Origin: Vitis vinifera
Taxonomy: Eukaryota > Streptophyta > Magnoliopsida > Vitales > Vitaceae
Assembly: GCF_030704535.1 (NCBI RefSeq)
Contig: NC_081818.1
Span: 20,873,501 to 20,937,500 of the forward strand
Direction: 5' to 3'
Length of the DNA stretch: 64,000 nucleotides
In this document: positions 11,080 to 24,272 of the stretch, piece by piece
Layout of the letters: every line of letters starts with the position of its first letter
Numbering within the stretch: the first letter of the stretch is position 1
Position numbers and translations under genes: made by a program
The notes under the pieces: generated by a model
Told to the model about the DNA's origin: nothing
The model's input: only the letters and a program-made list of their open reading frames with translations
Database searches by the model: none

Positions 11080-13634
11080 TTAATTGTCATGATGAAAAGG
11101 ATTGAAGGATTGTACTTCATCTTTTATGGGACATTTGTGACAATTATGCCCCTCTATTTTACATAAGCCACATCGAACCCTAACGCTTGGTTCCTTCAAA
11201 TCCATTTCATTCCTTATCCTTGATGATCTAAGACGCCCCTTATCCATCATCGAAGTTTGGTTAGGGTAGAAAATAGGAAAATCAGGATACGACCAATAAG
11301 ATTCATGTGGAATGGGATTAAATTCAAGAGCATAACTGTTGGCATAGGCATCCATCCTATAGTATTTTTCAACAAATTACCAACTATTAATCCTCATATG
11401 AGCACAAACAGCTAGCACATGTGAGCATGGAATGCCAAATGATTGTCACTTATTACAACTACATGTATCTTTATTCAACTTAACAACTTGTTTGTTATGT
11501 CCTTTATCCATATGAAACCCATGGAGAGTAGTAATTACTTCAAATGTTTGATGAATTTGATGAAAAATAGTCACAATATGTCCACTAGCTTTAACTTTAA
11601 CTCTTCTAAATTTATCAATTACATACGCAGCATACACATTTCCAACTGTCATTCTAGCATGTATCTCTACTCTACGAGTCTTAAAGTATGACACACATCG
11701 ATAAAAAGTTATTTGAACAAGTGTAGTGATAGGTAACATTCGCGCTCCCTTAAGCACCTCATTTATGTATTCAGCAATATTTGTGGTCATCCACCCCTAC
11801 CGATATCCTAGATCATATGCTTGAGTCCATTTTTTAGTGTCTAACTTTAAAAACCAATCCACACTTTTTTCATCTAATTGTTTTAACTCCTCCATTTATC
11901 TCTCATACTTTTGCAGTTGATATTGAGATCCAGCTCTATACGCCAACTCTTTTAAGACCTTATTCTTAAATTTGTCATTAAAATTGCTCACTACATGTCT
12001 AAGACAATATCGATGTTGCGCATGAGGGGGGCTCCATCCAACTGATGGATTTTTAACAACAACATTTATTCCTGTATGGTGAACTGAAATTAGGCATATC
12101 CCTTCTCTTTGAGTGACGTGATGCCTTAATGCAATAAGAAATCAAGACCAACTATCATGTGATTCTTCTCAACAATTGCAAATGCAAGGGGAAATATATG
12201 ACCATTTGCATCAATTGAAGTAGCAATTAAAAGCTTCCCCATGTATTTTCCATATAAGAATGTACCATTAATTTGTATAATTGGTCTGCAATGCTTGAAC
12301 CCTTCAACACTTGACCCAAATGTCCAAAAAACACGCATAAAATGTGCGTTCCCATAAATCCCTCTTAAAGGTATTGTTTTCCAAACAATCTTTGTTCTAG
12401 GATTAGTTAGCTTAAGAATGTTCATCCACTTCAGCAATGCTTGATAAGATTCATCCCAATCACCAAAAAATCTAAGCATTGTTTTTCTCTTAGCTTCCCA
12501 AATTCTCCTATAATGGACATCATATCCAAATTTATCCTTCACTTTCTAATTTAATGTAGCAATACAAGTGGTGTGATCCCTTTGAACTACATTTTGGATC
12601 TCTCTTGCAATCAATGAAGATTCCAATTGAGAGTGGTCTTGTGATAATTTAGGATAAACACAAGTATGAAGACCTGCTTAGTTGGTTATCTCAAACATTT
12701 CATGGCTTTTACAACGACATGCACGAAGCCTCCAATTACATCCTTCCTGCCACTTCTTACATCTCACTGCCCACAATTGTGGTTCTAATTCACAAACAAC
12801 CAAATGTTGATTCCAACATATTGCATAACATTTTACAGCATAATGCAAGTCTTCTTTACTCTCAAATTTCAATCCTTTAAACAACTCATTGGATTCATTC
12901 CATAATCTGGTACGTGATGTGAGAGGCTCAGCAATCATGTTATTGATTGCATCCCAATTCAATTGTTTGAACATTGGGGAAGGCATAATATGTTCACCAT
13001 CATCTAAAGAAGCCTTATTTCTTAGAGGTTCATCATCATAATTATTCTCATTAATCTCGTCTTCATCATAAAATTCAACATCATCATTTTCATTTATAAA
13101 TGGGATGTCAACATAGTTGTTTGTCACTATCATAACCGACTGAGTCACTACTGCCAAATTCCCCCTTATTTCATCATTTTGTGCCAAATTCCCATCCATA
13201 TCATCAATGTGCACTACCAAATTCCCCTTTGTTAGTACTTCCACATCATGACCCATAATTTCATAATCAGATGATGGACTTAGCCTAGATGAATGATCCC
13301 TTGGACGTGTCTACAGGTACATTTCAATAGTATTTAATGGTGGGATTTGTGCTACAGCATGAAACATTAACCTTACATCATCATCATCTTTAATTGGTAA
13401 TTGTATATAGTTAATGTTCCCATTTCCAATTGGCATAAGAATTGGATATCGAAATATCATGGATAACATCGTATGAGTGTGATCAATCAACATAACATGA
13501 CACAACTTATCCTCCAACTCATCATATTTTATCAAATTGTTCACTAAAACACCTTTTTGAGGAGGACAATTGTAACACGCCCCATTTGGGCCATCAATTA
13601 TTTCACCATCCTTGTAACACACAATTGTAATCAA
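11080..13634 (-). pseudogene. Mutator-like (MULE) transposase, MURA type, degenerate
   Basis: Domains follow in order on the minus strand. 13634-13311 is a PB1-like MULE N-terminus (YKDGEIIDGPNG, then YDELEDKLCHVM). 13256-12678 has an acidic linker and the MuDR DNA-binding domain (ELFKGLKFESKEDLHYAVK, CNWRLRAC). 12542-11850 is the DDE transposase core. 11790-11420 has the SWIM zinc finger (CSCN...FGIPCSHVLAVC). 11355-11080 has a CCHC-like knuckle (CGLCKIEGHNCHKC). Stops and frameshifts separate the blocks. The first catalytic Asp is Asn (IQINGT, where the family has IDGT), and the second is Val (LISVHH, where the family has LISDRH). The protein is therefore inactive twice over. No TIRs could be assigned. 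Confidence 0.9.
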
Positions 13635-13720
13635 CTATCCATTCAAATACCTAAAAATAATCAAATAAAAGATATATAAGATTGAATTGATAATAACTAA
13701 GAAAAAAATAAGAATAGTAA

Positions 13721-13806
13721 CAATGATGATAATAATAATAATAATAGTAGTAATAATAATAACACTAATAATAATACCAATAATAATAGTAATAATAATA
13801 ATAAAT
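13721..13806. repeat. (TAA)n/(TAG)n microsatellite
   Basis: This is an imperfect trinucleotide tract just upstream (minus-strand sense) of the MULE transposase remnant. The flanks up to about 14530 are AT-rich with more short TAA runs and no gene. Confidence 0.85.
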
Positions 13807-14529
13807 TATCCACAATTGCCAAGTAATATAAATATCTAAACATGTCCTAAAAAGGAAGTTTGGAAAATTATTCATATGATTACTAATAAAAACAAATTTA
13901 AGCAAATTTCAATTAAATAACTTTTTCATTATTATTAGCATTAGTAGAACTAAATTTATTTTTATTAATATTATAACTATTATTATAATTATTTTAATTA
14001 ATAGTAATAATAATAATAATTCAAAAACTCAATAAGTAACAATAATGAGAAGTTGATTGTGTTCAAGATGATAAATTCATGTGATAACACAAAATTGTGA
14101 AGCATCTATCAAATAAATTAATAAAGGGAATTGTCATAGCACCATTCTAACACTAATATCGATAAAACTAAAAAAACTGCAAAGAAAAAACAAACCAAAG
14201 GACAAAAAGGCATTAAAGATACTTCAACCACCAAAAAAACTCAACAGCAACCAACCAAACCAAAAAAAGTTACTAACACAAACAAAACCCACAATCTATA
14301 ACTTAAAAATCTTCATTTATCATGATCCTCAAATTCAAGATAAGCATTTATCCATGTTCAGTCAGGGTAAAGGAAAAAAAAAAAGGAAAGGCTTCAATAA
14401 TTATAGTAAAATTATGGGTTATCACTCGTTAAGATTCACGGCCACGAGAGCATAGCTCATTTGTGATCCACAAAAGTTTCTAAGACGGAAAAATAGTTGT
14501 AGTGGCTGGCACTCACGTTCTGCTTGGCT

Positions 14530-15714
14530 CATAGTTCAAAGTCACAATATCGGTCATTGACTCGGAAGGTCCCGAGACACATCGGTCTCGAAACAATATC
14601 GGGTGATACGCAAAAAAATTCTAATTTAAAAGCTCAAAATAATTTTAAAAAATTATGAAAATTATTAAAAATAAATAAATACAAATAAGTAGCATAAAAA
14701 TTTAATAAAATAAACTTCTATTATATTCAAATTATTCAAATTATAATAAAAGCATACTTTTGGGATGATTTATAATAATATTAAAAATCTCTAAAAATAT
14801 TTTAATTTAATCACTTAATAATAACTGTTTCTTATTGAAGATGAAAATAATAAAAAGTAATTTTTTATATAAAAAATGTTTAAATTAAATATTTTGAATT
14901 TTTTAAAATATTTTCAATTATTAAAAAAATAAAACCATGATTCATCTTTAAAAAAATAAATAAAATTTTTCTTATAAAATAGATTCACTAATTTTAATTT
15001 TTATATAAATATTCATTTCCTATTTATTTTATATAAGCCTAATATTCATTATTCATTTTTTATCATTATAATTTCATCAAATTATTTAAAACCCAAATCC
15101 CCACCAAATACTCATTATCTACTTAAAAAAAAAAATACATATTATTTAAAACCCAAATCCCCAATTCTGTTAGATACCCATAACCCCCATCCACCGATCA
15201 AACACCAATCTCTCTCAAGATACCCATTTCTCCTCTAAACCCACAACTCTCTATATTTCTCTACAAAATACCACAACTCGTTGTTTCTTTTCACAATACC
15301 CATTTTTGAAGAATGTTTAGACCAAAGACAAAATATCTTTATGAAGATATAGAATGATGAAAATGTAAATAGGGATGAAGATGCAAATAGAGATGAAGAT
15401 GCAGGGTTCGAACTCTCTATATTTTTCATTTTCATGAGTTTTGATCATCTCCTCTCCTCCACCATTTCTACTCCAATATTACATTTTTTTCTTATTACCA
15501 ATTACCCAAATAGCTTAGTTTCAACATGATGTTAGAGTTGTCTCAAAGTTTCCATGGGATTCACTCTGAGACTGTTCATTTATCTTCAATTCAACCAGGT
15601 TTGTTCATGAGCTGATAAAATATCCAACTCAGGTATCGGTCTAATACCGGCCATGGTCGAGGTGGATACGACTCAGTCGAGTCATACCAGTCTTGATCGA
15701 GATTTTGAACCCTG
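14530..15714. mobile_element. hAT-like non-autonomous transposon, 1185 bp
   Basis: The left end CATAGTTCAAAGTCACAAT and the minus-strand reading of the right end CAGGGTTCAAAATCTCGAT match at about 14 of 19 positions. Both begin with the CA(g/t) typical of hAT TIRs. Flanking 8-mers GCTTGGCT (14522-14529) and GTTTGGCT (15715-15722) agree at 7 of 8, as for an 8-bp hAT target duplication. No transposase is encoded. The interior is AT-rich, with a short direct repeat TATTTAAAACCCAAATCCCC near 15083 and 15143, and a pyrimidine-rich, leader-like stretch near 15180-15300 that may be captured host sequence. Confidence 0.65.
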
Positions 15715-16409
15715 GTTTGGCTGCATGGAAAATGTTGGAAACTAAAGGAAAAAAAAAAGAAAAATAGTAAAGTTTAACATTTTGCTTGTTCTTTAGTTGC
15801 AGTAGAAACTACAAAGCAAACTATCGTGTAGAAGTATTTTCAATTCTTTTATTTTATTCAAATTTTCTCTACAAACAAACAGAGCATGGGTTTTTAGTCT
15901 ACTCGGTTTCACTATAAAAAAAAAATTAAAACTTTATTTTTTTTCAACTTTCCCACACTTTCTCGATAACCAAACACAACCACATCATCAAACATAACCA
16001 CAAAACTTATAGAAAACACTTGGGGCAATGATGTCTCGGATTTGCACTTCACCTCCTTCCTATCAGTGTTGATGCAAGGAACTTCACTCCATGGTGAGCC
16101 GACAGGAAAATGGGAAAATGGGTTTTCAAGCAGAGAAAAAAATGGGTTTTGACACCAAAAAAAATGGGTTGGTGAAATGGGTTTTCATTTCTCTTCAAAT
16201 ATAAAATGCTATTTTTTTTTTCCATTTTCAATCCTATGTGTTCAAAAGTGTCGTAAAATTGGAATTATTTTCTAATCTACAGCATTTTAAAAAATAATTT
16301 CCCCATTAGTCGTACATTTATCAAAAATCTCATTGTTGGCTACCACAAATTGAGGCAAACTACATAAAAATACAAACAAAATAATTGTTTATGTTGTAAT
16401 TTCCACTAG

Positions 16410-17560
16410 GGGAGGAAGAGTGGTTGCAATATACAAATGGACTAACATGCTCAACTTTAACATGCTACCAAACAAAATGTCCGACAACAAACTAAATGAT
16501 ATCATGCTTTAAACCAGACCACCTATAAAACTGTCTCAAATCTAATACATTTTAGTTTCGTTAGATGGACTACAAACTTAGAGATGTAAGTTTCCTCAAA
16601 AGTTCCTTCTTGAGATTTCCAACACAGGGCACATACAAACAAGTTCTAAATTTCAATACTCCAACATCTGAAAGTATAAAGTTTGATTTAATCCATTTCT
16701 TAACACCATCTATAATTTGAACAACCTATGGATCATCACTTTGTAAGGACTTGATCCTCTTAAAAAAAAATTGTTGAACCATAAGAGGAGAAAATAAATT
16801 TCTAAACTTTGAAACTTTAAATTGAACTTACAATCTCTTTAATTCAAATAGCATATGTGGTTATCTCACCCTCAAGGCTGCTAAAGAACCAGAAGACTTC
16901 CTAATTAAAGCATCTACAGTAACATTTGCCTTACAAAGATGATACAAAATAAAACAATTAAAATCCTTGAGGAGTTCAAGCCACCTTTTTGTCTCATATC
17001 CAATTTCTTTTTAGAAAGAAAATATTTCAAGCTTTTATGGTTAGTGTAAATCTCACATTTCTCAACATATAGATGGTTTCTCCATATCTTAAGAGCACAA
17101 GTCACTTCTGCTAATTTCAAATCATGAGTAGGATATTTTATCTCATAGGGGTTTTTGTTATCTAGAAGCATAAGCTATAATTTTTCCATTCTGCATATGC
17201 ACATAACTAAGCCCTTGATACAAAGCAATATTAGTATAAATAACATAACCTCCAAAACATGAGAGGATTGGTAACACTAAGACATCACCAATCTACTTTT
17301 CAGCTCTTGGAAGCTTTTCTCACAATCATCATACCACACAAACTTAGTCTTCATAAAATGTTTGTAGTAACTAGTCAAACCTAAAAAACTCTTATCCTCA
17401 ATTACTAAGTTAGGCCTTATTCAACTAACAATCACCTCGATTTTATCTGGGTATTCCATCCTTAGAAATTACATAGCTAATAAAGGGGACTTTATTCAAC
17501 CAAAATTCATATTTCTTAAGCTTAACATATAGTTAATTGTACCTCAAAGTTTGCAAAACA
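16410..17560 (-). pseudogene. Ty3/gypsy retrotransposon pol fragment (RT end, RNase H, integrase start)
   Basis: On the minus strand a decayed reading holds YEFWLNKVPFISYVISKDG (RT thumb side), then YPTHDLKLAEVTCALKIWR and CEIYTNHKSLKYF (RNase H, 17171-16914). These are followed by integrase zinc-finger-like text ending near FYRWSGLKHDI and HVKVEH (about 16550-16430). Stops and frameshifts are frequent. No gag, protease or LTR could be tied to it. The catalytic Asp of the family's YTDHKSL motif is Asn here. Confidence 0.85.
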
Positions 17561-18882
17561 ATTGTTAGATGTTGCTCATTCTCCTCACTAATTTGAAAAT
17601 GGTTTGTAGGTCTAGTTGTGTCTTTTATTGATGATATGAATGAGAATGCAACACTAATCTCTCCTTAGCAATAAAATTTGTCTCATGGAATACCAATTAG
17701 CTCCTAATAGCTTAATATAGTTGTTAGGTCATCTCTACAAGGATTTGATGTTAAGATCTTAAAAACTCCTTTCCAATTATGAGAATTAGGAAGTTGTGAA
17801 ATCATTAAACTCAAGTCTAATCAAACGCTAAGCGAGATATTAAAATGTGATTTGTGAAGTAATTTTGATGAAAAAATGCTTACCAAAACAAAAATCTACA
17901 TATTACCAAGGCACATTTGAAAATAATCATGTTAAAATAGATATCTTCGCTTAGATAGGACCAAAATTAAAGCAATTGACTTTGCACTTACAAACTTTGG
18001 GTTATTCTCTAATCTAAAGCCCTAGATCATCAACCTTAGTGTGTGTAATCATAAAGTCACCTATAATTGATCTAATATAAATCATAATGAATCTAATTTC
18101 TTAAAAAGCATTCAAAATGTCAACTAAGTATAAACTATACTAAAATTATGATAGAGTTCAAGAGAGCTTCTTCAATTGTAAACGAAAACTTACAAATCTT
18201 ACAATTGAAAAGTTAATCTCTTTGAGTGTCAATTCATGAACGATCTCACTTTTATCACTCATTCTCCCAAAGTAAAAAAGAGTTGGTCATAGATCATGGT
18301 GAATGAAAGCTCACCATGTTTGGTAGCTAAAAAAGTAAGAAAATATGAGAAGAGTAGAGAGACAAGAGAGGAAAAACCTAGAGTTCAAAAATGATCTCTA
18401 AATTCAATGATTTTGTTAAAGTCTAAAAGGATTTTATTTTCTAACCAACAAACAACCTATTTATATTATATTATATATCAAGTAGCCCAATAGGATCGTG
18501 CCACATACTTAAAACTACTCTAAAATAAAATCAAAATTGAATATTTACATACATCATATATATTATAACCATAGAAAAATAGTAAAAATCAAGAGTTTGA
18601 TGGTTGATGTTGAAATTTTAAGACAAGAACTATAAAATTCAATACATTTCAACAAAACATTAACACATCTCTTAGGTCATCAATATCAATTCCCATATGG
18701 ATATAAGTCATTACACTTTTTGCATGTTAATCGTTTTATCAAACATGTGCCAAAAGTTGCATGTTATATCAAAATGATGAAATCTTCCAACGTGGTAGTT
18801 ATTAGCCTTTGTCAATTAAATTATTGGGTGATCTAATATCCATTTAAGCTTTGGGATACATGCATCTAAGATCCTAAGGGTG
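17561..18882. other. Non-coding, repeat-like
   Basis: No ORF of interest is present. The text is of a kind usual near plant LTR elements (low complexity, TATATAT at about 18470), but I found no borders. It may be untranslated flank or an LTR of the gypsy relic. Confidence 0.35.
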
Positions 18883-19414
18883 TGTTAGAAATTATACTTA
18901 GGGTTTTTGAATAATCTCAAATCTAAATCATTTCATAATAAAGAACTTGACACCTCACAATCTTCCACCCGATGGTTCTTTTCAGATGTTAGGGTCTGTA
19001 AGGATGGAGGCTAAGGCTCTCTCTATATATATAGAAGACAGAAAGAATGGCTAAAAGATACAAGCCTTAAACCCTAAGGGGGTTTTTATAGGCTTACCTA
19101 TAAGCTTAAGTGACTTGAGTCCATCTTGGTCTTAAGTCACTTAATCTTCCCACTGAATCTTAATTAATTAATTAGTCATATTAGGCTTCAATTAATTAAT
19201 TAGTCCAATCTGAAAATACTATTCATAAGCTCTTGTGTAACCTTGCATTTTTACCAAAATACCCTTATGCACATTTATGAATAAGAAACTCATCTATCTC
19301 TTAAATTGTTATAAAATCCTGGATTGTTCCATTCCCAAGCCTTGGATCGTTAAGGTGCATGAAATCTTATCCTAGGCTCTCTGGATCTATCACATAACGG
19401 AAACAATGACATTT

Positions 19415-19453
<39 letters not shown>

Positions 19454-21760
19454 AAACCATAGATCTAGATAATAGTGTCATACCTGTGATCCAGATATTC
19501 CTTAATAGATTCCAATCAGTGTAGAATTCTTAATAGGTGTAGAAGATCTCATAAACTCAGTCATCTCCCACTCAATGACTCCTTAACTTTAGGCATTGAG
19601 ATGGTAGAGATCTCAGGGTTGGATGCTAAGGTTCTCTCTCTAGGCTGAAGGGAGAGAATGACAAGATTGAAGCCCTAACCCCTAAGAGGGATATTTATAA
19701 GCCTCCTACTGAGCTTAAGTGACTTGAGTGCACTCTAGGGTTGAATCACTTGATCTAGCCCTAAAAAGGTTGCTAATTACTTAATTAACATAATAAAACT
19801 CTAATTAATCAATTAGTTCAATTTAGAAATATCCTCGCTTACCCCTATGTAACCTTACGTAATTACCAAAACGTCCTAATACACATGACTAAACTAAAAA
19901 CCTATTCAACCCTCATAAATTGTGTCATCAATGAATATGAGATCGAACAAGGACCACTACGACCCATAGGACGGTACCAACTGCCTCAAAGTTCAATTCT
20001 GAAGTTAACTCAATATCTCACTATAAAAAGTCAATTGTACAATAGTACCTTATGTATATTACAACAAGACACCAAGTGCTCAGGTCTGTGGCCTACTATC
20101 CACTATATACAATCTCCCCATGAACTGGTCATCCATAGTCTAACAAAGTGAAAGCTATCAACCTTTTAAAACTACCTCCACAATCCTTAAGTTACTGATT
20201 CTCCTATTATGTTATCAAATGACATACTTTAGCTTACTAAGAACATATGTCAAATTCCACTAAAAGAATTACTATGGGCCCACAAATTTCATAATCACAC
20301 GTCCTTAGGATCACCTAAGGGAACGCGTTATCTCAAAGTTCAGAAAATATCATGATACCTCTATTAAGAATACTTATTGCTACCAGCTTCCATCAATAGT
20401 GACCAAATCCATAAAGAATATATTATCACTTTATGATCTCACCATAGGTCAAAGCCACTACTAATTTTTGCACAAGTTCAATATTTTCTCAAGTTAAGGG
20501 ATAATACAGTGTAGCAACTTGTGAAGTCATGACTACCCAATAACCTTATGTCATGATTCATCATAAGTCATGTTCAATGTGTAACCATACACACTAGTGC
20601 ACTACCCGAGGAACCCCATCCCGATGGCCAAGACTAGTCATCCCTCCAATTAGGAGGTGGTGTACTATAGCCTCAAATGGATTATCTAAATCAATGAACT
20701 GGTAATGAACAAATCATCTACTTGCAAGGAACTCATAACTTGGATCTTCTATGCAACTCCTAATGTACCTAAGACATGTATAATGAAAGAAATGCTAGGT
20801 GAGAATGCTCATAAAGTATAATGCATAGAATAAGGATAGATAAAAGTAAACCTAGAATATCATTCAATGAATAATGAAATCCAAATTTGTTACATCATTT
20901 CATGCTTTTAAGGGCTCTATCCTAACACAAATGACATGTCATCGAGGGATATGAAATTAAACAAGGACCACTGGGATCCATAGGAAAATACTAGCTCCCT
21001 CATAATCTAATTTTAAAGTTAACTTGATATTCAATTAAATCAATTGCATTCCAATATTCTATTTTATTACATCAAGATAAGAATTGATTAAACCCAATTT
21101 AATCAATTCCTCTGATCTATGACCTACTATCCATTGCATGCAAACTCCCCATGAATTGGTATTTATTATCTAACAAGGTAGATGTCATCAACCTTTCAAG
21201 ATTACCTCTACAATCTTTAAGTCTCATATCCTCTTATTATATGATCAACTAACATACTCTAACTCATCAAAAGTATATGTCAAATTTCACTAAAGGAATC
21301 ACTATGATGTCATAGATTTTATGATCACAAGTCTTTAAGACCATCCAACGGAACACACTGTGGATACCATGATACCTATCTTGAGAATACCTATTACTAC
21401 CTGCCTTAATCAATAGTGACCCCAATCCGTAACGAATATATGACCACTTTAGGGTCTCACTCAAAGTCAAAGTCATTGAAGACCTCAATACTAACTCAAT
21501 ATTCTCTCAAGGTTAAGAATCCATGCAGCATAGTAGCTTAGTAAAATAATGACTACCTAATTGTCAATGTCATAATTCACTATAAGTCCTATACAATGTG
21601 TAACCATACACATTAATCCACTCACCATAGGAAAATGCATCTCAATGATTAAGACAAGTCATTCCTCCAATTAGAAGATAATGTACTACAACCTTAGATG
21701 GATTTTCTAAGTCTATGAACCAATTGTAAACAAGTCGTCAACTTAGAAGGAACCATACCC
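18883..21760 (-). mobile_element. Older LTR-like repeat, split by a later related insertion
   Basis: Sequence at about 18950-19306 resembles 19610-19920, and sequence at about 20933-21760 resembles 19920-20760. The two outer pieces are therefore the two halves of one older copy, and the inner 19307-20927 is a younger copy of the same family in the same orientation. The outer left end may start at TGTTAGAAATT near 18890. The short ORFs at 19885-20151 and 21267-21488 fall at corresponding places but are not conserved as protein. Confidence 0.65.
19307..20927 (-). mobile_element. Solo LTR-like element nested in a related copy, 1621 bp
   Basis: The element runs from TGTTATAAAATCC to ...CTATCCTAACA. 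In minus-strand sense it begins TGTTAGGATAGAG and ends TTTTATAACA, giving TGTTA..TAACA termini as in LTRs. Flanking 5-mers are TAAAT (19302-19306) and CAAAT (20928-20932), 4 of 5 identical. It carries a (TA)n tract at about 19421-19450. No coding region, PBS or polypurine tract is evident, so I call it a solo LTR or LTR-derived unit. Confidence 0.65.
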
Positions 21761-24272
21761 AAACAATAACTATTTCAAAAGTTATAATTCCTTAGACAAG
21801 AAAAATCTTTGGAGAATGTGAATCCTATAATGGATTTTTTTTTCTCAACAAAAGTGTAAGAAATCACCTTCTACATGGCTTAAAATGCATCAGTAACTCC
21901 CAAGTATTCTCTCAATGTACCAAGTTTTAAGAACCTCAAAAGCCACGAAACGTTTGATCAAGTTCACCTCAAGCTTTTTAGAACAGGGACCGATTTCCCA
22001 ACCTTTTTTATTGCATAAAATGGCATCTAAGTTTTTAGAACAATATCATTGACATGTGACTAGTTGGTTATGGGCACTAAGGCTTAAAGATGAACTGACT
22101 ATTACCCCCTCAAGACAAGTGTTCTAGCTTTAAACAAAGACATTGCATTTTCTACTTTTTTTTATTATTATTATTCGTCTTCTTTTATAGCAATTTTTTT
22201 TTAGTGACGATTTTTTATCCAAAAGGATGTTTTAACCCTTCCTAATTAAGGAACTTCGTTATTGAGTAAGATAATCTAAGAGTATGCTTGTGCATAGTGT
22301 TTAATATGACTTCGATTTAGAAATTGATAACAAATCAAGTTTCAAGGTTAATAGGATGTCAACCTAACTTTATCAACTTCCAAGTATATAAATCAATAAA
22401 TAAACTAATTATTTTGCTAAATACCCCAATTGATCCATATACAATTGAAAAGAAAGCATAATTCTTCTTTTTGAGCTGAAATGGAATAATCTAAAATTGT
22501 GAATTCAAGTATTTCATCAACAAAAATTTAAAAAGAAAAAAAAATCTTTTAATTTGATGTTTTTTATTAAACTCAAATTTGCTACCTATGATCCTCTCCC
22601 CCAAACCTATTCAGTACATTTTTCTCAAGGTAAAATAAAATAGAACAGAAGAAATAGAGGTACCTCAAGCAACATCAACAATACAACCCTTTCAAACAAT
22701 CAAAGCAAAGAACAACAAATAACCATATTAGAAACTCAAAGAATATGGAGAAAATGCCAAAATAGAATATAAGATGAAAAGTATCATAATATATGTCTTA
22801 AAGCAAAGATAATCTGGAAGAAACCTAGGAACTCAAAAATCTAAAATATATCCAAAATGAGTAAAATGTTAAGATGAGAAAAGTAAGAAGACCTAAAATA
22901 AGCTAAGTGGATAAACAAGCAAGTAGCAGAAATTTAGGTAGTTGCATTTGAATGTTTAGAATCAACATCAGGCATATAGGGAGTTTCTCATGGCTTTGCT
23001 TCACAGCTATCAACATTTGCACTCTCACCCTCAAACTCTTCTTTCTTAGTAGCAACCAGTGGAGCTACTTCTTTTGCTAGTGATGCCTTTTTCTGCAGGA
23101 GCCTACTACTATCGCAATTGCCACCTAACAGCCACTCTTCTAGGTAAATCCCTAATAACAATCCCCCCCTATAAAACAAAATCCTCTTTCTTAGAAAAAT
23201 CAATACCTAGCAACACCATTTCCATGTATCTAATAAGATTTTGATGGTAGAGATGGCTATTAGGATACACAATTTGAAAATTTCAATGACAATATTTTAT
23301 CAAACAATATCGAAATATAGTGCTTTATCAAAATATCTAAATAACACAATATTTTATTTCAACACCATAGTGCTATATTGATTCTATATGGAGGTATTTA
23401 GGAGTTTTTACTTGAAATTCTCATATACGGTTCTCAGAGGGGGAGTCCCTTTGGTTTATCTATCTCAATAAAATTTATGATTGGTTTAGCTTGAAGGTTT
23501 TATTGAATCATCGTGGTTCCTATAATCATATAATAGTTAATGAATTGTCATATATTATTAAATTGGGTATGTTTCCATCACCACTTATGAGAATGCATGA
23601 GATAAATTGCTTTTTATGAGTCCCACTATGTTGACTCCCATTTATAATAGGCTAAAGATTTTATGTTTATATCAGACATTTAAAATTGCTTTTGATTCTA
23701 ATTTTATATTTGAAAATAATTAGATTTTTGAAAACTTGGCATAGGTATCCCAAAAATATTTTATCTATTCAATTATAATTATATTTAAAAGATATCCTAG
23801 ATTGTTTAAATTAGCATCATTATATGCCTTTATTGAAATCTTGAGTTGGGGATAAAGATAAAGATAAGGAAAAAAAGGGTTTGGTTGCTTATACTTACAC
23901 TTGTTCTTTAATTAGAAGCAGATTTAAGTATATTGTGATAATTATTTCCATATCTTCAAAGTAGCCAATTTTTAAAATTTTAAAGTAGACAATTTTTATA
24001 TGTCTCCATATTAAATATATTTTTAAATGACTCACATTTTTTAATTATTATTTTTATATGTTTCCAACTTGTATATCTGACACTAATATCAATTTTTTGA
24101 TTGATTGAAAATTATTTATTTTTAATTTTGAAAGTTCTTGAGATAAACCCACCATGAATGGTTAAAATCACTTCTAAGTTCTAACTAAATGACAAGCTAT
24201 TTTACAAAAATAATAATAATTTTATCCAAAAAGAATTGCTTGATAATAAAAAAAACTTTCCCAATTCACAAA
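21761..24272. other. Intergenic, no gene seen
   Basis: I find no supported gene. A small minus-strand ORF at 22988-23203 (KKASLAKEVAPLVATKKEEF) matches no family I know and is probably chance or retroelement debris. T-rich and A-rich runs are common. Confidence 0.45.

Noticed and set aside
13807..14529. Possible right TIR of the MULE/PMD element
   Set aside because: No sequence here matches either the palindrome array or any text near 8600 in inverted orientation.
22988..23203. Small ORF with a lysine/alanine-rich stretch
   Set aside because: There is no recognisable domain, no splice context and no repeat at protein level; chance ORF or debris.
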